Shown here: positions 45,918-55,713 of the stretch, piece by piece | How the letters are laid out: each line of letters begins with the position of its first letter | Position numbering within the stretch: the first letter of the stretch is position 1 | Source of the DNA: Burkholderia puraquae | GTDB taxonomy: Bacteria > Pseudomonadota > Gammaproteobacteria > Burkholderiales > Burkholderiaceae | Reading direction: 5' to 3' | Assembly (NCBI RefSeq): GCF_002099195.1 | Contig: NZ_NBYX01000001.1 | Span: 39,828 to 103,827 of the forward strand | DNA: 64,000 nt | The notes under the pieces: model-generated | What the model saw: the letters and a program-made list of their open reading frames with translations, nothing else | Told to the model about the DNA's origin: nothing | Database searches by the model: none | Made by a program: the position numbers and the translations under genes

Positions 45918-47462
45918 CTACTGCGCCGAGCCGATCGTTCCCGTCGCAAGCGCGAGCGCGGCAGCGGCGGACATTGCACCGGCATAGCTGTCGACCTCCG
46001 CGTTGCGGGCGGCGAGCAACTGGCTTTGCGCGATTGTCGCATCGGTGACCGAACCGACGCCGTTCCGGTACGCGGTCAGCGCCGCGTCGTAGCTCGTCTG
46101 TGCGGCATCGACGAGCGCCTTTGCGGCGTCGTGCGACGCAAGGCTCGTCTGCACCGCGTTCTGCGCGGCGACGACCTGGCGGACGGCTTCCTCCTTGGTC
46201 CGCGTGAGTCGCGCGGATGCGCTTTCCGCATCGTTGCGCGCCTGCATCAGCACGGCCGAGCGCAGGCCGCCGTCGTACAACGGAATCGTCACGCCGAGGA
46301 ACACGCCGCCGCCGTAGCGGCTGCCGTTCAGGTTGACGGTCGGTGCCTGGTCGCCGATCGCCGGCAGCGCGGAGATGGACGTGCCGCCGCTCGCGTACGA
46401 TGTCGACGCGGACAGGAATATCTTCGGCATGAATGCGGCTTCCGCGGCCTTGATCTTCGCGCGATTGGCCTTTTCGAGTGCGAACGCGCCCTGCAGGTCG
46501 GGGCGGCGCGCGATTGCATCCGACACGATCGCGTCGACCGACGAGCCGAGCGCGGGCGGCAGCGGCCGCTTCGGCAGTGCGGCGATGGCCGGCTTCGACA
46601 GCGGCGAGATGCCGAGCGCGGAGACGAGGGCGAGGTAGCTGTCGCTCTCCGTGCCGTTCGCCTGCACGAGCGCGAGGTTTGCCTGCGCGCGGTTCTGCGT
46701 CGCCTGTGCGAGCTCGACGACCGTGCCGACGCCGTGCTTGAGCCGCGCGCGGGAGGCTGCGAGGATCGCGTCCGCGTTCGCGAGGCCCTGCTGTGCGCTG
46801 AGTGCGCGCGAGCGCGCGGCCTCGTAGCGGTAGTACGCGACGGTCACGTCATGGATGACCTGCTGGTGCACGGCAGTGAACGCGACGTTCGATGCGATCG
46901 ACGCCTGCTCGGCCGCTTCGACGCGCGCCGCGCGGCCACCGAAATCGAACAGCAGCCATTGCAGCGACAGCGCTGAGATGGTGCCGTGCACGGTGGAGTT
47001 GCTCGACGAGTCGCCGAGGATCGACGATGTCGAGCCGTGGTTCGCCTGGTACCCACCCATGGCTGTCGCGGACAGCCTCGGCAGGTAGGTGGCCTTGGCC
47101 AGGCCGACCGCGAGCGCCGCGTTGCGTGCATCGTTCCACGCGATGCGGGTCAGCGGGTTCGACGATTCGGCGAGATCGATCAGCTCGGGCAGCGTATACG
47201 CGTGCGCGGCATCGAGCGCGGCCGGCGGTGAGACCGATGCAAGCGCGGGCGATGCGGGCAGTGTGTAGTCGTGCGAACCTTGCGCGGACGCGCGCGGCGG
47301 GCCCGGCACGATGTCGCCCGCGGCCGACGTTTGCGGCTGCCACGGGCGGTCGGACGCCTCCGGCGCCAGATCGATCGACGACGTCGCGCAGCCGGCCAGC
47401 GCGACGGCGGTCGCGAGGGCGGCGGCGGCGATCGAGGCGGCCGGCGGTTCAGGTAGGCGCAT
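45918..47462 (-). CDS. TolC-family outer-membrane efflux lipoprotein
   Basis: A 514-residue outer-membrane channel with lipobox ALAGC (Cys25). After a Pro/Ser-rich linker the two structural repeats begin at about residue 85 (YTLPELIDLAESSNPLTRIA) and at about residue 300 (SDAIARRPDLQGAFALEKAN). It is the last gene of the YtcA/HlyD/FUSC cluster, overlapping the FUSC reading frame by 14 bases, and supplies the outer-membrane exit. Confidence 0.9.
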   Translation of the reverse strand: MRLPEPPAASIAAAALATAVALAGCATSSIDLAPEASDRPWQPQTSAAGDIVPGPPRASAQGSHDYTLPASPALASVSPPAALDAAHAYTLPELIDLAESSNPLTRIAWNDARNAALAVGLAKATYLPRLSATAMGGYQANHGSTSSILGDSSSNSTVHGTISALSLQWLLFDFGGRAARVEAAEQASIASNVAFTAVHQQVIHDVTVAYYRYEAARSRALSAQQGLANADAILAASRARLKHGVGTVVELAQATQNRAQANLALVQANGTESDSYLALVSALGISPLSKPAIAALPKRPLPPALGSSVDAIVSDAIARRPDLQGAFALEKANRAKIKAAEAAFMPKIFLSASTSYASGGTSISALPAIGDQAPTVNLNGSRYGGGVFLGVTIPLYDGGLRSAVLMQARNDAESASARLTRTKEEAVRQVVAAQNAVQTSLASHDAAKALVDAAQTSYDAALTAYRNGVGSVTDATIAQSQLLAARNAEVDSYAGAMSAAAALALATGTIGSAQ

Positions 47463-49679
47463 GGGGGGCAGGCTCCTTCGGTGTGGCTTGACGGGCGGCG
47501 TCGGCGATGTGCGCGAGCCGCGTGTCGATCAGGTTCAGCAGCGCGTCGCGCGCAGGGTCGGTAGGGGCGGCGCCCGCCAGGGGGGCCGGCGGCGCGGGCG
47601 AATCCGCGTGGCGTGCGGCTTCGTCGTCGCGCGGCTCGGTCACGCGGGCGAGCTGCGCGCCGATCGCCGCGTCGCCGGGCTTGCGTTCGGCGAGCAGGAA
47701 TAGCGGGCCTTCGAGCGCGCCGAGTTCCGCGAGCGCGCGCCGCCGCGTGGCGAGCCACGTGGCGGCCGGCCGCACCCATGACGGCTCGTAGTGGACCAGC
47801 CCGAGCTCCTGCGCGATCGCGCCGTGGCGCGCGAACGCCTCGGCCGCGAGCGCGCGCCGCTCTGCCGGCTGCGCGACCTGCACGAGGCGCAGCCACTGGT
47901 CGATCAGCGCCGCGAGCCCGACGTCGATCTGCTTGCCGATGCTGACGGGCCAGATGCGCGTGAACACGAGATACACGACGACGTTGCCGAGCAGGATGCC
48001 GATCGTGCGATCGCGCGCGATCGTCAGGTCGAAGCCGGGGCCGGCGCCCTGGATCACGCACAGGAAAAACGCGAACGCGATCTGGAAGCCGGCATACGCG
48101 ATGCGAGGCGAACCGAACGCGACCCATGCGGCGAGCCACCCGCCGGCGAACACCAGTGCCATCAGGTGGCCGACCGACGACAGCGACGGCACGACGAATA
48201 CCAGTGCCGCGGTGCCGAGCAGCGCGCCGACGATGCAGCCGAGGATCCGCAGCGTGAGCTTCTCGACCGTCTCGGCCGTCGAGCCGAGCGACACGATGTA
48301 GCAGGTGACGACGCACGTATGGATGCCCGACCAGTCGAGCTGCGAATACAGCAGGTAGCAGAAGATCGCGGCGGCGGTTGTCTTCAGCGCATAGCGGATG
48401 TGGTCGGGATTGGTGCGCGCGTCGGGCAGGAAGAAGCCGCCGCGCTGTGAGGGTGGCGGGGCGGCTTCGGGGGTGGCTGCAGGCGTGTCGGGTTCAGCTG
48501 CCGAAGCTGCCGAAGCTGCCGAAGCTGCCGAAGCTGCCGAAGCTGCCGAAGCTGCCGAAGCTGCCGAAGCTGCCGAAGCTGCCGAAGCTGCCGAAGCTGC
48601 CGAAGCTGCCGAAGCTGCCGAAGCTGCCGAAGCTGCCGAAGCTGCCGAAGCTGCCGAAGCTGCCGAAGCTGCCGAAGCTGCCGAAGCGAAGCGACATCGG
48701 TCGTTGCGGCCGGTTCCGCGAAATGCGTGATCGCCGCATGGAGATCGGTTGCCGCGACGCGCGCGAGCGGCGGCAGCGTGTCGGCCGGCGGCAGCGCGAG
48801 CGTCACGTCGATCGGGTAGCCGCCCTGTTCGAGGATGTCGGCCATCTCGTCGAGCGTTGCGGCGGTCGGGGTGGCGTACGCGTCGGGCAGCCGCGCGCCC
48901 GGTTCGCGATCGGCCAGCGCGACGCCAACGAGCAGCGCAGTGCTCGACGCCACGGCCTGCCGCAATGCCGCGAAGTCGGCGGCGGACGACGAGCCTTCGA
49001 GTTTCGACAGCTTGAGCCACGTGAGCAGCTGCTTGTCGCCTTCGTGCAGGCAGGCATCGAATGCGTCGCGGGCTGCATCGTCGCCGCGCAGCCGCTGCGC
49101 GGCGAGCCGCAAGCGCTTCGCGAGCTGCGCGTGCGCGAGCTTGCGCGGCGACGGCGCGATCAGCAGGTTGACGACGATCGCGACGCCGACCGGGATCGCG
49201 ATCGTCAGCCAGATGTACAGCAGCGCGCGGGTCGCGGCTTCGCCAAACGGCGCGAGGCCGAGCTGGTCGAGCCCGAAGCCGACGATCATCGCGAGGATCG
49301 CGCCGACGGGGCGCAGCTTGCTGGCCGATGTCAGGTACAGGAGGGCGACAGACAGCACGGCCATGCACGCGACCCGCAGGATCGAATAGTCGATGCTGAA
49401 GATCGCGATGCCGAGCACGAGCCCGATCACGATCGTGACGATCACCAGCAGCGCGGCCGCGAGCACGACGCTCGTCACGCGGTCGGCCCGGATCATGAAG
49501 AACACGACGTACGCGGACAGCGCGGCTTCGGGCGTGCCGTAGGCGGCCGTCACGAGCGCGGTCAGCGCGCAGATCAGCGCGACCCGCACGGCAATCGACG
49601 CGCGCCCCGGAAACGGCGCGAGCAGTCGCAGGACTTCGCGCGGGCCCGGCGAGCGAACCTCAGCGGCAGGCAGTGCCAT
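47449..49679 (-). pseudogene. FUSC/AaeB-type efflux transporter, frame-broken at a 9-bp repeat
   Basis: Two frames together encode one FUSC transporter. The N-terminal half starts at ATG 49679 with about six helices (ALICALTALVTAAYGTPEAA onward) and a cytoplasmic part, reads into the repeat as Leu-Arg-Gln, and stops at 48384. The C-terminal half, in another frame, reads the repeat as Ser-Ala-Ala, then EPDTPAATPEAAPP, then the FUSC membrane domain (YALKTTAAAIFCYLLYSQLD onward). The shift lies at 48683-48692, where GAAGC is duplicated; removing one 5-base copy would give an intact 741-residue protein. It is therefore recently broken or switchable, unless it is a sequencing or assembly error. 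It overlaps the HlyD gene by 20 bases. Confidence 0.8.
48497..48685. repeat. 21 perfect tandem copies of a 9-bp unit
   Basis: The unit GCTGCCGAA is repeated 21 times without a single mismatch (189 bases). In the FUSC coding frame it encodes Ser-Ala-Ala repeats in the cytoplasmic linker. Copy-number change keeps frame; the adjoining 5-base duplication does not. Confidence 0.98.
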
Positions 49680-50709
49680 GCCGGACCTCGACGATCGCGC
49701 TGGCGCCGACGCGCACGAGCTTGCCGTCGGGTTCGTCGAGCTTCACGCGCACGGGGAAGCGCTGCGCGACGTGCACCCAGTTCACCGAGTTCTGCACGAT
49801 CGGCAGCGTGCGCGGCAGGTTGATGCGGGCGCTGTCGGCGATGCCTGCGCCGATGCCGACGACCTTGCCCGTCAACGGGCGGCTGCGGTCGATCATCGAA
49901 TAGACGGTCGCGCAGTCGCCGACCGCGATGCGGCTCAGCGACGTCTCGCGGAAGTTGCCGACGGCGAACCATTCGCTCGCATCGATCAGCGTGAAGATCG
50001 ACTGGTTCGGCGTAAGAGTTTCGCCGGCGAGCACGCTCAGGCCCGTGACGAGGCCGTCGTGCGGCGCGCGTACGACGGTGTCTTCGAGCGCGTGCTGGGC
50101 GCGGGCCAGCGCGGCCTCGCGCGCATGCAGCGTCGCGATCGCGTCGGCCTCGTCGCCGATCGTCTGCGCGGACGCGCGCTGCTGTTCCTGTGCCTGCGCG
50201 AGCGACACGGCCGCGTCTCGCTGGCGGACCTTCGCCTGGTCGAACTGCTGCGCGCTGACGTAGCCCTGCGCGGCGAGCGGTGCGAGCCGGTTCACGTCGC
50301 GCGTTGCAAGGTCGTGATTCTGCGTCGCGCGCTTGACCTGCTCGGCGGCCACGGCCGCGTTCGAGCGCTCGCCGATCAGCGAACGGCGGCGCGTGTCGAG
50401 CGATGCGCGGGCGAGCTCGAGGTCGGCCTGCGCCTGGGCAACCGTCAGCCGGTACGGCACGGGATCGATGACATACAGCAGGTCGCCCTTCGCGACGCGC
50501 TGGTTTTCATGCACCGCGAGCTGGACGATGCGGCCGCCGACCGGTGACGCGACATGCACGACGTCCGCGTCGATCGACGCGTCGTCGGTGGACGGGTAGG
50601 CCGTCGTGCGGTGATACGCGTATGCGAGCGCCGCGATGCCGAGCGCGACGATCGCCAGTGCGATCACGCGGCCTTTGATGGAGGGGCGGGCGGTGCCGGC
50701 GGCCTTCAT
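49660..50709 (-). CDS. HlyD/AaeA-type periplasmic adaptor
   Basis: A 349-residue membrane-fusion protein with one N-terminal transmembrane helix (GRVIALAIVALGIAALAYAY, residues about 15-34). Next come the first lipoyl half (IDADVVHVASPVGGRIVQLA), the helical hairpin at about residues 85-195, the second lipoyl half (EDTVVRAPHDGLVTGLSVLA) and a beta-barrel. ATG 50709 overlaps the end of the YtcA-like gene by four bases. It resembles the adaptor of aromatic-acid and drug exporters (AaeA, EmrA) that work with FUSC proteins. Confidence 0.92.
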   Translation of the reverse strand: MKAAGTARPSIKGRVIALAIVALGIAALAYAYHRTTAYPSTDDASIDADVVHVASPVGGRIVQLAVHENQRVAKGDLLYVIDPVPYRLTVAQAQADLELARASLDTRRRSLIGERSNAAVAAEQVKRATQNHDLATRDVNRLAPLAAQGYVSAQQFDQAKVRQRDAAVSLAQAQEQQRASAQTIGDEADAIATLHAREAALARAQHALEDTVVRAPHDGLVTGLSVLAGETLTPNQSIFTLIDASEWFAVGNFRETSLSRIAVGDCATVYSMIDRSRPLTGKVVGIGAGIADSARINLPRTLPIVQNSVNWVHVAQRFPVRVKLDEPDGKLVRVGASAIVEVRHGTACR

Positions 50710-50999
50710 GCGAACGGCCCCGTGCCGGTGAGCCATACGATCACGGCGACCACGAGCCCGATCGCGGTGCAGACGGCAAGCTGGTAGGGCACCGTGGCGG
50801 CCCAGCCGGTCGCGACGAACACGCGGTGCGCGACGATTGCGCCGACGACACCGACGATCGCGCTGACGAGCCAAAGCGGGAAATACGCGCCGAACAGGAC
50901 GTACGACGGTGCGCCGCGCGATGCGCAGCCCGCGAGCGGCAGGGCTGGCGCCAGGACGGCAGCGGCGCGCAAGGGCGCGCGCGGCGTTGTTTTTCTCAT
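50706..50999 (-). CDS. YtcA-like small membrane lipoprotein
   Basis: A 97-residue protein with lipobox PLAGC (Cys25) and two transmembrane helices (YFPLWLVSAIVGVVGAIVAH and YQLAVCTAIGLVVAVIVWLT). This matches the YtcA/DUF1656-like small subunits encoded before HlyD and FUSC genes in aromatic-acid efflux operons. It is the first gene of the four-gene operon; promoter not resolved. Confidence 0.8.
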   Translation of the reverse strand: MRKTTPRAPLRAAAVLAPALPLAGCASRGAPSYVLFGAYFPLWLVSAIVGVVGAIVAHRVFVATGWAATVPYQLAVCTAIGLVVAVIVWLTGTGPFA

Positions 51000-51856
51000 G
51001 GGGTGACGAGCTCGACGTTGGGGGTGGATGCCGGGCGCGGCGCAACGCGGATCGTCGCCGCGACGACGATTCCGGGATACGGAGCCGATAATAAATCAGT
51101 GCGATGCGGATCGCCAGCCACCCGGCTTGCGCACCGTGGGGGTGTTGCCGGTCGGGGGGGCACGTCCGCACGTCCGGCATCGTGTTTCGGCAATCGAGGC
51201 CGGACCGGCGCGATTCTGCCAGTGCAAGCTCGCGTAGGGTTGCTAACGGACTGTAAAGGATCGTCAGACGAACGAGGGGAGCTGAATTTGCCGTATTGAC
51301 AGGGCGGAATCGGGGTGGAAGCGGTCGATTGCCGCTCGAATGCACGGGAATTCAGTCGGTTGGACAGGCAGGTGCGCGATGTTGGCGAGCCGGTCGACAG
51401 GATTCGAAGCGCGGCAGCGCGTCGCGATCGGCGACGCGGATCTGCGGCGGGCGTTTGGCCCGGATTGTCTGCTGGTCTGCGAGGGCGACTGCGCGCAGCG
51501 CCATCGGCTTCGCGTGGCGACGGGTGGCGCTTTCGGGCGCCACTCGGACGTTCGCGTCGATCACCTTGCCGGCCGTCTCGAAGTGGCTGACCTGGATGGG
51601 CAAGCGCGACGGGCGCGCATGCCGGTAGCGGGGCGCTTCAGGAAGTCGTCGACCGCGCTCGCTTCGGGCCGGCCGATGACGCCGCGGCCGGGCGTTGCGA
51701 CGAGCGGCGTCGAAGCCAGGCCGGCGACCGGTCGTCGCAGCCGCGATCTGTGTACCATCGTACGTATGGCGCGACGCGCCGCACGGCGCCCCACGGCCTC
51801 GTGCGACACGTGTCGCGGAAGCGGTAAAGCGGTATCGCAACAAAGGTGAGCGTTCC
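51000..51856. other. Intergenic region of 857 bases
   Basis: Several open frames exist on both strands but none has a domain, signal peptide or credible ribosome-binding site; codon patterns look like chance GC-rich frames. The part near 51060-51110 (ACGGAGCCGATAATAAATCA) is AT-rich and may hold the efflux-operon promoter. It may contain remnants of a lost gene. Confidence 0.4.
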
Positions 51857-53005
51857 ATGCGAAGTTTCTTTGTCCGGTTCATTGCAATCGGCGTGCTGTT
51901 CCATCTGTACGTCGGGATGCGGATCATTCCCGATGCGTTCACGTCGCCGGTCGCGCGGACGATCGCGGCGCTCGTGCTGGCGAGCTTCGTCGTACTGATC
52001 CCGGTCGGCATGTTCTCGCGCCGCTTCGACGAAGGCTGGGCTGCGACGCTGGCCGGCTGGGCCGGCTCGCTCGTGATGGGCTTCTTTTCGTCGCTGCTCC
52101 TGCTGACGTTCCTGCGCGACTTCGTGCTGCTTGGCGTATTCGGATGGCGGCATCTCGGGCACGACGGCGCGTGGCCTGCTGCGGCGACCGACACGGCGCT
52201 CGGTGTGCTGGCCGGTGCGGTGCTCGTCACCGCGATCGGGTTCGTCGGTGCACGCCGCACGGCGGCGGTCAAGCGCGTGTCGATCCCGGTCGCGGGGCTG
52301 CCGGCGGAGCTCGACGGGCTGTCGATCGTGCAACTGTCCGACATCCACGTCGGGCCGACGATCAAGCGGCCCTATGTCGAACGGATCGTGCGCGCGGTCA
52401 ACGCGCTCGATGCCGATCTCGTCGTCGTGACGGGCGACGTGGTCGACGGCTCGGTGAAGCGCCTGCGCGAGCATACGGCGCCGCTCGGCCGCATGCAGTC
52501 GCGCCACGGCAGCTTCCTGGTGACGGGCAACCACGAGTATTACGCGGGTGCGCATGCATGGATCGACGAATTCCGGCGCATCGGGCTGACGGTGCTGCTC
52601 AACGAGCACGTGCTGATCGAACACGACGGCGCGCACGCGGTGCTCGCGGGCGTCACCGATTTCACGGCGGGCGGGTTCGATCCCGCCCATCGCAGCGACC
52701 CTGTGCAGGCGCTGGCGGGTGCGCCGCGCGACGTCGGCACGAAGATCCTGCTCGCGCACCAGCCGCGCAGCGCGGAAGCGGCGAACCGCGCCGGTTTTAC
52801 CGTGCAGTTGTCGGGGCATACGCACGGCGGCCAGTTCCTGCCGTGGCCGCCGTTCGTGCGGCTGCAGCAGCCGGTGATCGGCGGGCTGAGCCGCTTCGGC
52901 GATCTGTGGCTCTATACGAGCCGGGGCACCGGGTACTGGGGGCCGCCGAATCGCTTCGGCGTGCCGTCCGAGATCACGCTGATCCGGCTGACGCGCGGCG
53001 GGTAG
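51857..53005 (+). CDS. Membrane-anchored metallophosphoesterase
   Basis: A 382-residue protein with four or five N-terminal helices (residues 1-135) and a C-terminal calcineurin-like phosphoesterase domain. All metal motifs are there: SDIHVG, GDVVDG, GNHEYY, LAHQP and SGHTHGGQ. This architecture matches the YkuE/YaeI group that act on phosphodiesters such as UDP-linked or lipid substrates on the membrane. The active site is predicted on the side of the C-terminal tail, not decided here. Monocistronic. Confidence 0.9.
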   Translation: MRSFFVRFIAIGVLFHLYVGMRIIPDAFTSPVARTIAALVLASFVVLIPVGMFSRRFDEGWAATLAGWAGSLVMGFFSSLLLLTFLRDFVLLGVFGWRHLGHDGAWPAAATDTALGVLAGAVLVTAIGFVGARRTAAVKRVSIPVAGLPAELDGLSIVQLSDIHVGPTIKRPYVERIVRAVNALDADLVVVTGDVVDGSVKRLREHTAPLGRMQSRHGSFLVTGNHEYYAGAHAWIDEFRRIGLTVLLNEHVLIEHDGAHAVLAGVTDFTAGGFDPAHRSDPVQALAGAPRDVGTKILLAHQPRSAEAANRAGFTVQLSGHTHGGQFLPWPPFVRLQQPVIGGLSRFGDLWLYTSRGTGYWGPPNRFGVPSEITLIRLTRGG

Positions 53006-53088
53006 GGCGCGCGCTCCCGTTCGGAAAATTCATCCGTGGGGCCGGTGCTGGCCCGTCATCAACGGGAGCAGGTCCTGGCCGGCGGCCA

Positions 53089-53676
53089 TCACTCGATGCG
53101 GGCGATGTCGTCGAAGTCGAAGCGCGGGCTGCGCGGGAACAGGCCGGCCGGATCGCCGTAGCCGAGATTCACGAGGAAGTTGCTCCTGATCGCGGTGCCC
53201 GCGAAGAACGCGGCATCGACCTTCGCGCCGTCGAAGCCGGACATCGGGCCCGCGTCGAGGCCGAGTGCGCGCGCGGCCAGGATCAGGTACGCGCCCTGCA
53301 GCGACGAATTGCGGAACGCGGTGGCCTCGATCAGCGCATCGTTGCCGGCGAACCAGCTGCGTGCGTCGGCGTGCGGGAACAGGCGTGGCAGGTGCTCGTG
53401 GAATGCCATGTCCATGCCGACGATCGCGGTGACGGGCGCGGCCATCGTCTTCGCGCGATTGCCTTCGGACAGCGCGGGCTTCAGGCGCGCCTTCGCTTCG
53501 GGCGACTTGACGAACACGAAGCGCGCGGGGCTCGCATTCGCCGATGTCGGGCCGAATTTCGTCAGCTCGATCAGCCGGTGCAGCAGCGCGTCGTCGACGG
53601 GTTTGTCCTGCCACGCGTTGTGCGTGCGGGCGGTGAGAAACAGTTGATCGAGGGCGGAGTCGGACAGCGTCGTCAT
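53089..53676 (-). CDS. Nitroreductase-family oxidoreductase, RutE/malonic-semialdehyde-reductase type
   Basis: A 195-residue FMN enzyme. The start [20 protein letters not shown] and [20 protein letters not shown] match the RutE/HadB subgroup of nitroreductases, which are about 196 residues. The C-terminal half has [20 protein letters not shown] and GPMSGFD. The other rut genes are absent, so pyrimidine catabolism is not implied; reduction of a semialdehyde or nitro compound with NAD(P)H is the likely activity. Confidence 0.88.
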   Translation of the reverse strand: MTTLSDSALDQLFLTARTHNAWQDKPVDDALLHRLIELTKFGPTSANASPARFVFVKSPEAKARLKPALSEGNRAKTMAAPVTAIVGMDMAFHEHLPRLFPHADARSWFAGNDALIEATAFRNSSLQGAYLILAARALGLDAGPMSGFDGAKVDAAFFAGTAIRSNFLVNLGYGDPAGLFPRSPRFDFDDIARIE

Positions 53677-53918
53677 GATGGGATCCGGAAAGAAAGCGGC
53701 CGGATCGCGCCGGCCGGCGTGGCGGAAGAAGGAAAGCGGCACCCCGCGGCAGGGCGGGCCGCGACACGCCGCGATGATAGCGTGATGCGCGAACGCGCTT
53801 CGCGGGGCGCAGCGATTTCCTTTCATCCGCGAATGACAGCGCATGGCAGTGTGCGATGCCGTTGGCTAGTATGCAGGCATGCACTGTTCGCACCATTCAT
53901 CGCCCGTTCCTTTTCGAC

Positions 53919-54524
53919 ATGTCGACGCCCGATCTCTTCGCTGACACGCCCGCGCCCGACGTGGACTGGTACCCGGACTGGCTGGCGCCGCCCGATGCCG
54001 ATTGCGCGCTGGTCGCGCTGATCGACGAGGTCGCGTGGCGGCAGGACACAATCCGCACGCCGCGCGGACGCATTCCGTTGCCGCGGCTCACCGCCTGGCA
54101 GGGCGAGCCGGATGCCGTCTATGTGTATTCGGGGATCCGCAACGTGCCGGCGCCGTGGACGCCAGCCGTGCTCGACCTGAAGCGCGCAGTCGAGGCGACG
54201 TGCGGCGCGCGTTTCAACAGCGTGCTGCTCAATCGTTACCGCAACGGGCTGGACAGCCTCGGCTGGCACGCGGACAACGAGCCCGAGCTTGGCGATGCGC
54301 CGGTGATCGCGTCGGTGAGCCTCGGTGCGATGCGCGTGTTCGACCTTCGCCATCGCGCAACCGGCGTCACGCATGCGTATCGACTCTTGCATGGCAGCCT
54401 GCTCGTGATGCGCGGGCGCACACAGGCCGAATGGCAGCATCGTGTGCCCAAGGCGCCGGGCGTGCAGGGCGAGCGCGTGAACCTGACGTTCCGGCGTGTG
54501 ATGCCGGTTGGCACGAGCCGGTAA
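53919..54524 (+). CDS. AlkB-like 2-oxoglutarate/Fe(II) dioxygenase
   Basis: A 201-residue enzyme of the AlkB family that removes alkyl groups from nucleic acid bases or other substrates. Iron ligands are His117 and Asp119 (GWHADNEPELG) and His174 (WQHRVPK); the 2-oxoglutarate arginines are in RVNLTFR (186-192). The substrate lid reads PRLTAWQGEPDAVYVYSG, closest to the AlkB-homologue 2/3-like group. ATG 53919 is used; an open frame extends to 53856. Confidence 0.9.
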   Translation: MSTPDLFADTPAPDVDWYPDWLAPPDADCALVALIDEVAWRQDTIRTPRGRIPLPRLTAWQGEPDAVYVYSGIRNVPAPWTPAVLDLKRAVEATCGARFNSVLLNRYRNGLDSLGWHADNEPELGDAPVIASVSLGAMRVFDLRHRATGVTHAYRLLHGSLLVMRGRTQAEWQHRVPKAPGVQGERVNLTFRRVMPVGTSR

Positions 54525-54863
54525 CGACCCTCGTCATCGACGGGCACGGATCGCAGGGCGATTCCCGCCCCGTTTTTTCGATTCATGTGCGACCGATGCA
54601 GGCAAGCGATCGCGTGTGCGGCACGTTGCCGCATGAGCGCTGAACCATGCGGTCGAAACGGCGCTGAGGCCCGCGCCATATGGGTTTCAGGAAAATTTGA
54701 TCGACCGCCCGGTTCCGATAGATGAGTGAAACCTCTGATGGTGCGTCGCAACAATCCTTGACTAGACTGTCGAATGGCAGAAGCGCGTCGCATCCCGGCG
54801 CGATCCTTTCGACATGCCTCAAGCGTTACCGATACGGTGCGCAAGGGGGCAGGAGCAAAACGC
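54525..54863. other. Intergenic region, 339 bases
   Basis: No gene supported. A frame open from ATG 54774 joins the next gene but lacks a ribosome-binding site. No terminator with a T-run after the AlkB gene was found except an isolated run of six T at 54573-54578. Confidence 0.35.
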
Positions 54864-55070
54864 GTGACCGTATTCGACCCTTCCTTCGAACCCTCGCTGC
54901 ACGTCTTTGAACAAGACGGCGGATGGCAATGGGCGCTGACGGTGAAGCGGGCGACCGGCGTCGGCGTGAAAGTCGTTGCGTTCAGCCGGGAAGGCTTTCG
55001 CGGCGAAGCCGAGGCTTACGCCGCCGGCCAGCTAGCCCGCGCCGAGTATGACGCCGCCGTGACGGCCTGA
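54864..55070 (+). CDS. Small hypothetical protein
   Basis: A 68-residue protein starting at GTG 54864, with AGGAG eight bases upstream. The sequence VTVFDPSFEPSLHVFEQDGG then WQWALTVKRATGVGVKVVAF is compact and looks like a single small beta-alpha domain. Similar short proteins are common in Burkholderia but no function is known to me. Confidence 0.6.
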   Translation: MTVFDPSFEPSLHVFEQDGGWQWALTVKRATGVGVKVVAFSREGFRGEAEAYAAGQLARAEYDAAVTA

Positions 55071-55394
55071 CGCCGTCGCGTCGATCCCGCCCGAGGATCG
55101 TCTTCACTGTTCACCGCCCGCCGCAGGGTGGTTTTTCTCGATCGCCTTCAGTTTTCCGTCCATCCGTTCGCCCGTCGCGCTGCGTTACGCCCGTCGCGCG
55201 ATGGCCCATGCGGCGCGCCAGTGCGCTTGTCCGTCCGCGCCCGCGGCGCCAAATGGTCCGTACCATTCGACACGTATTTGCCATACGCCGCGCTTAACGT
55301 CCCTGCACGGCGTCCATCGCGCCGGCACTGCGGCTTCGCGCTGCGGGCTGAACGCCGGATGCCGGACGACGACCCATCGACAAGAACGCAGGTC
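55071..55394. other. Intergenic region, 324 bases
   Basis: No convincing gene or hairpin. An open frame crosses it from 55128 into the next small gene but the residues upstream of ATG 55395 are Arg-rich and look non-coding. Confidence 0.35.
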
Positions 55395-55616
55395 ATGTGC
55401 GACGACAGAACCGACAACCGCTGCCATGCGCGCGTCGAATTCGCGTCGCTCGGCGATCCCGACGCGGATGCGACGCTGCGGCAACTGCTCACCGCCGGCC
55501 CGCTGGCGGAGCCGCGGCTGCCCGACATGCTGCAGCCGTTGCGCGTGCGCCTGCGGCTCGCGGCGAATCCCGATGCGGCTGCCGCCGCACCGGCTTCGGC
55601 GGCGCGCATGCCGTGA
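55395..55616 (+). CDS. Small hypothetical protein, weak
   Basis: A 73-residue frame starting MCDDRTDNRCHARVEFASLG, then DPDADATLRQLLTAGPLAEP and an Ala-rich tail. The acidic N-terminal half looks protein-like, but the ribosome-binding site is poor and no family is recognised. It may be a chance frame. Confidence 0.35.
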   Translation: MCDDRTDNRCHARVEFASLGDPDADATLRQLLTAGPLAEPRLPDMLQPLRVRLRLAANPDAAAAAPASAARMP

Positions 55617-55713
55617 CACCAGAGGCCGCGCGCTGACGTGGCCGGATATCGTAATAACATATGAGGTATTGCGTCGGAAGGACGATGACGTCCTTCTTCA
55701 CAAGGAGCCACCC

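Noticed and set aside
48497..48685. Possible CRISPR-like repeat array
   Set aside because: Units are 9 bp with no spacers; it is a coding tandem repeat.
51340..51849. 169-residue plus-strand frame before the metallophosphoesterase
   Set aside because: Arg/Ala/Gly-rich with no domain or credible start; probably chance.
54774..54863. Upstream extension of the 68-residue gene to ATG 54774
   Set aside because: No ribosome-binding site there, whereas AGGAG precedes GTG 54864 at ideal spacing.
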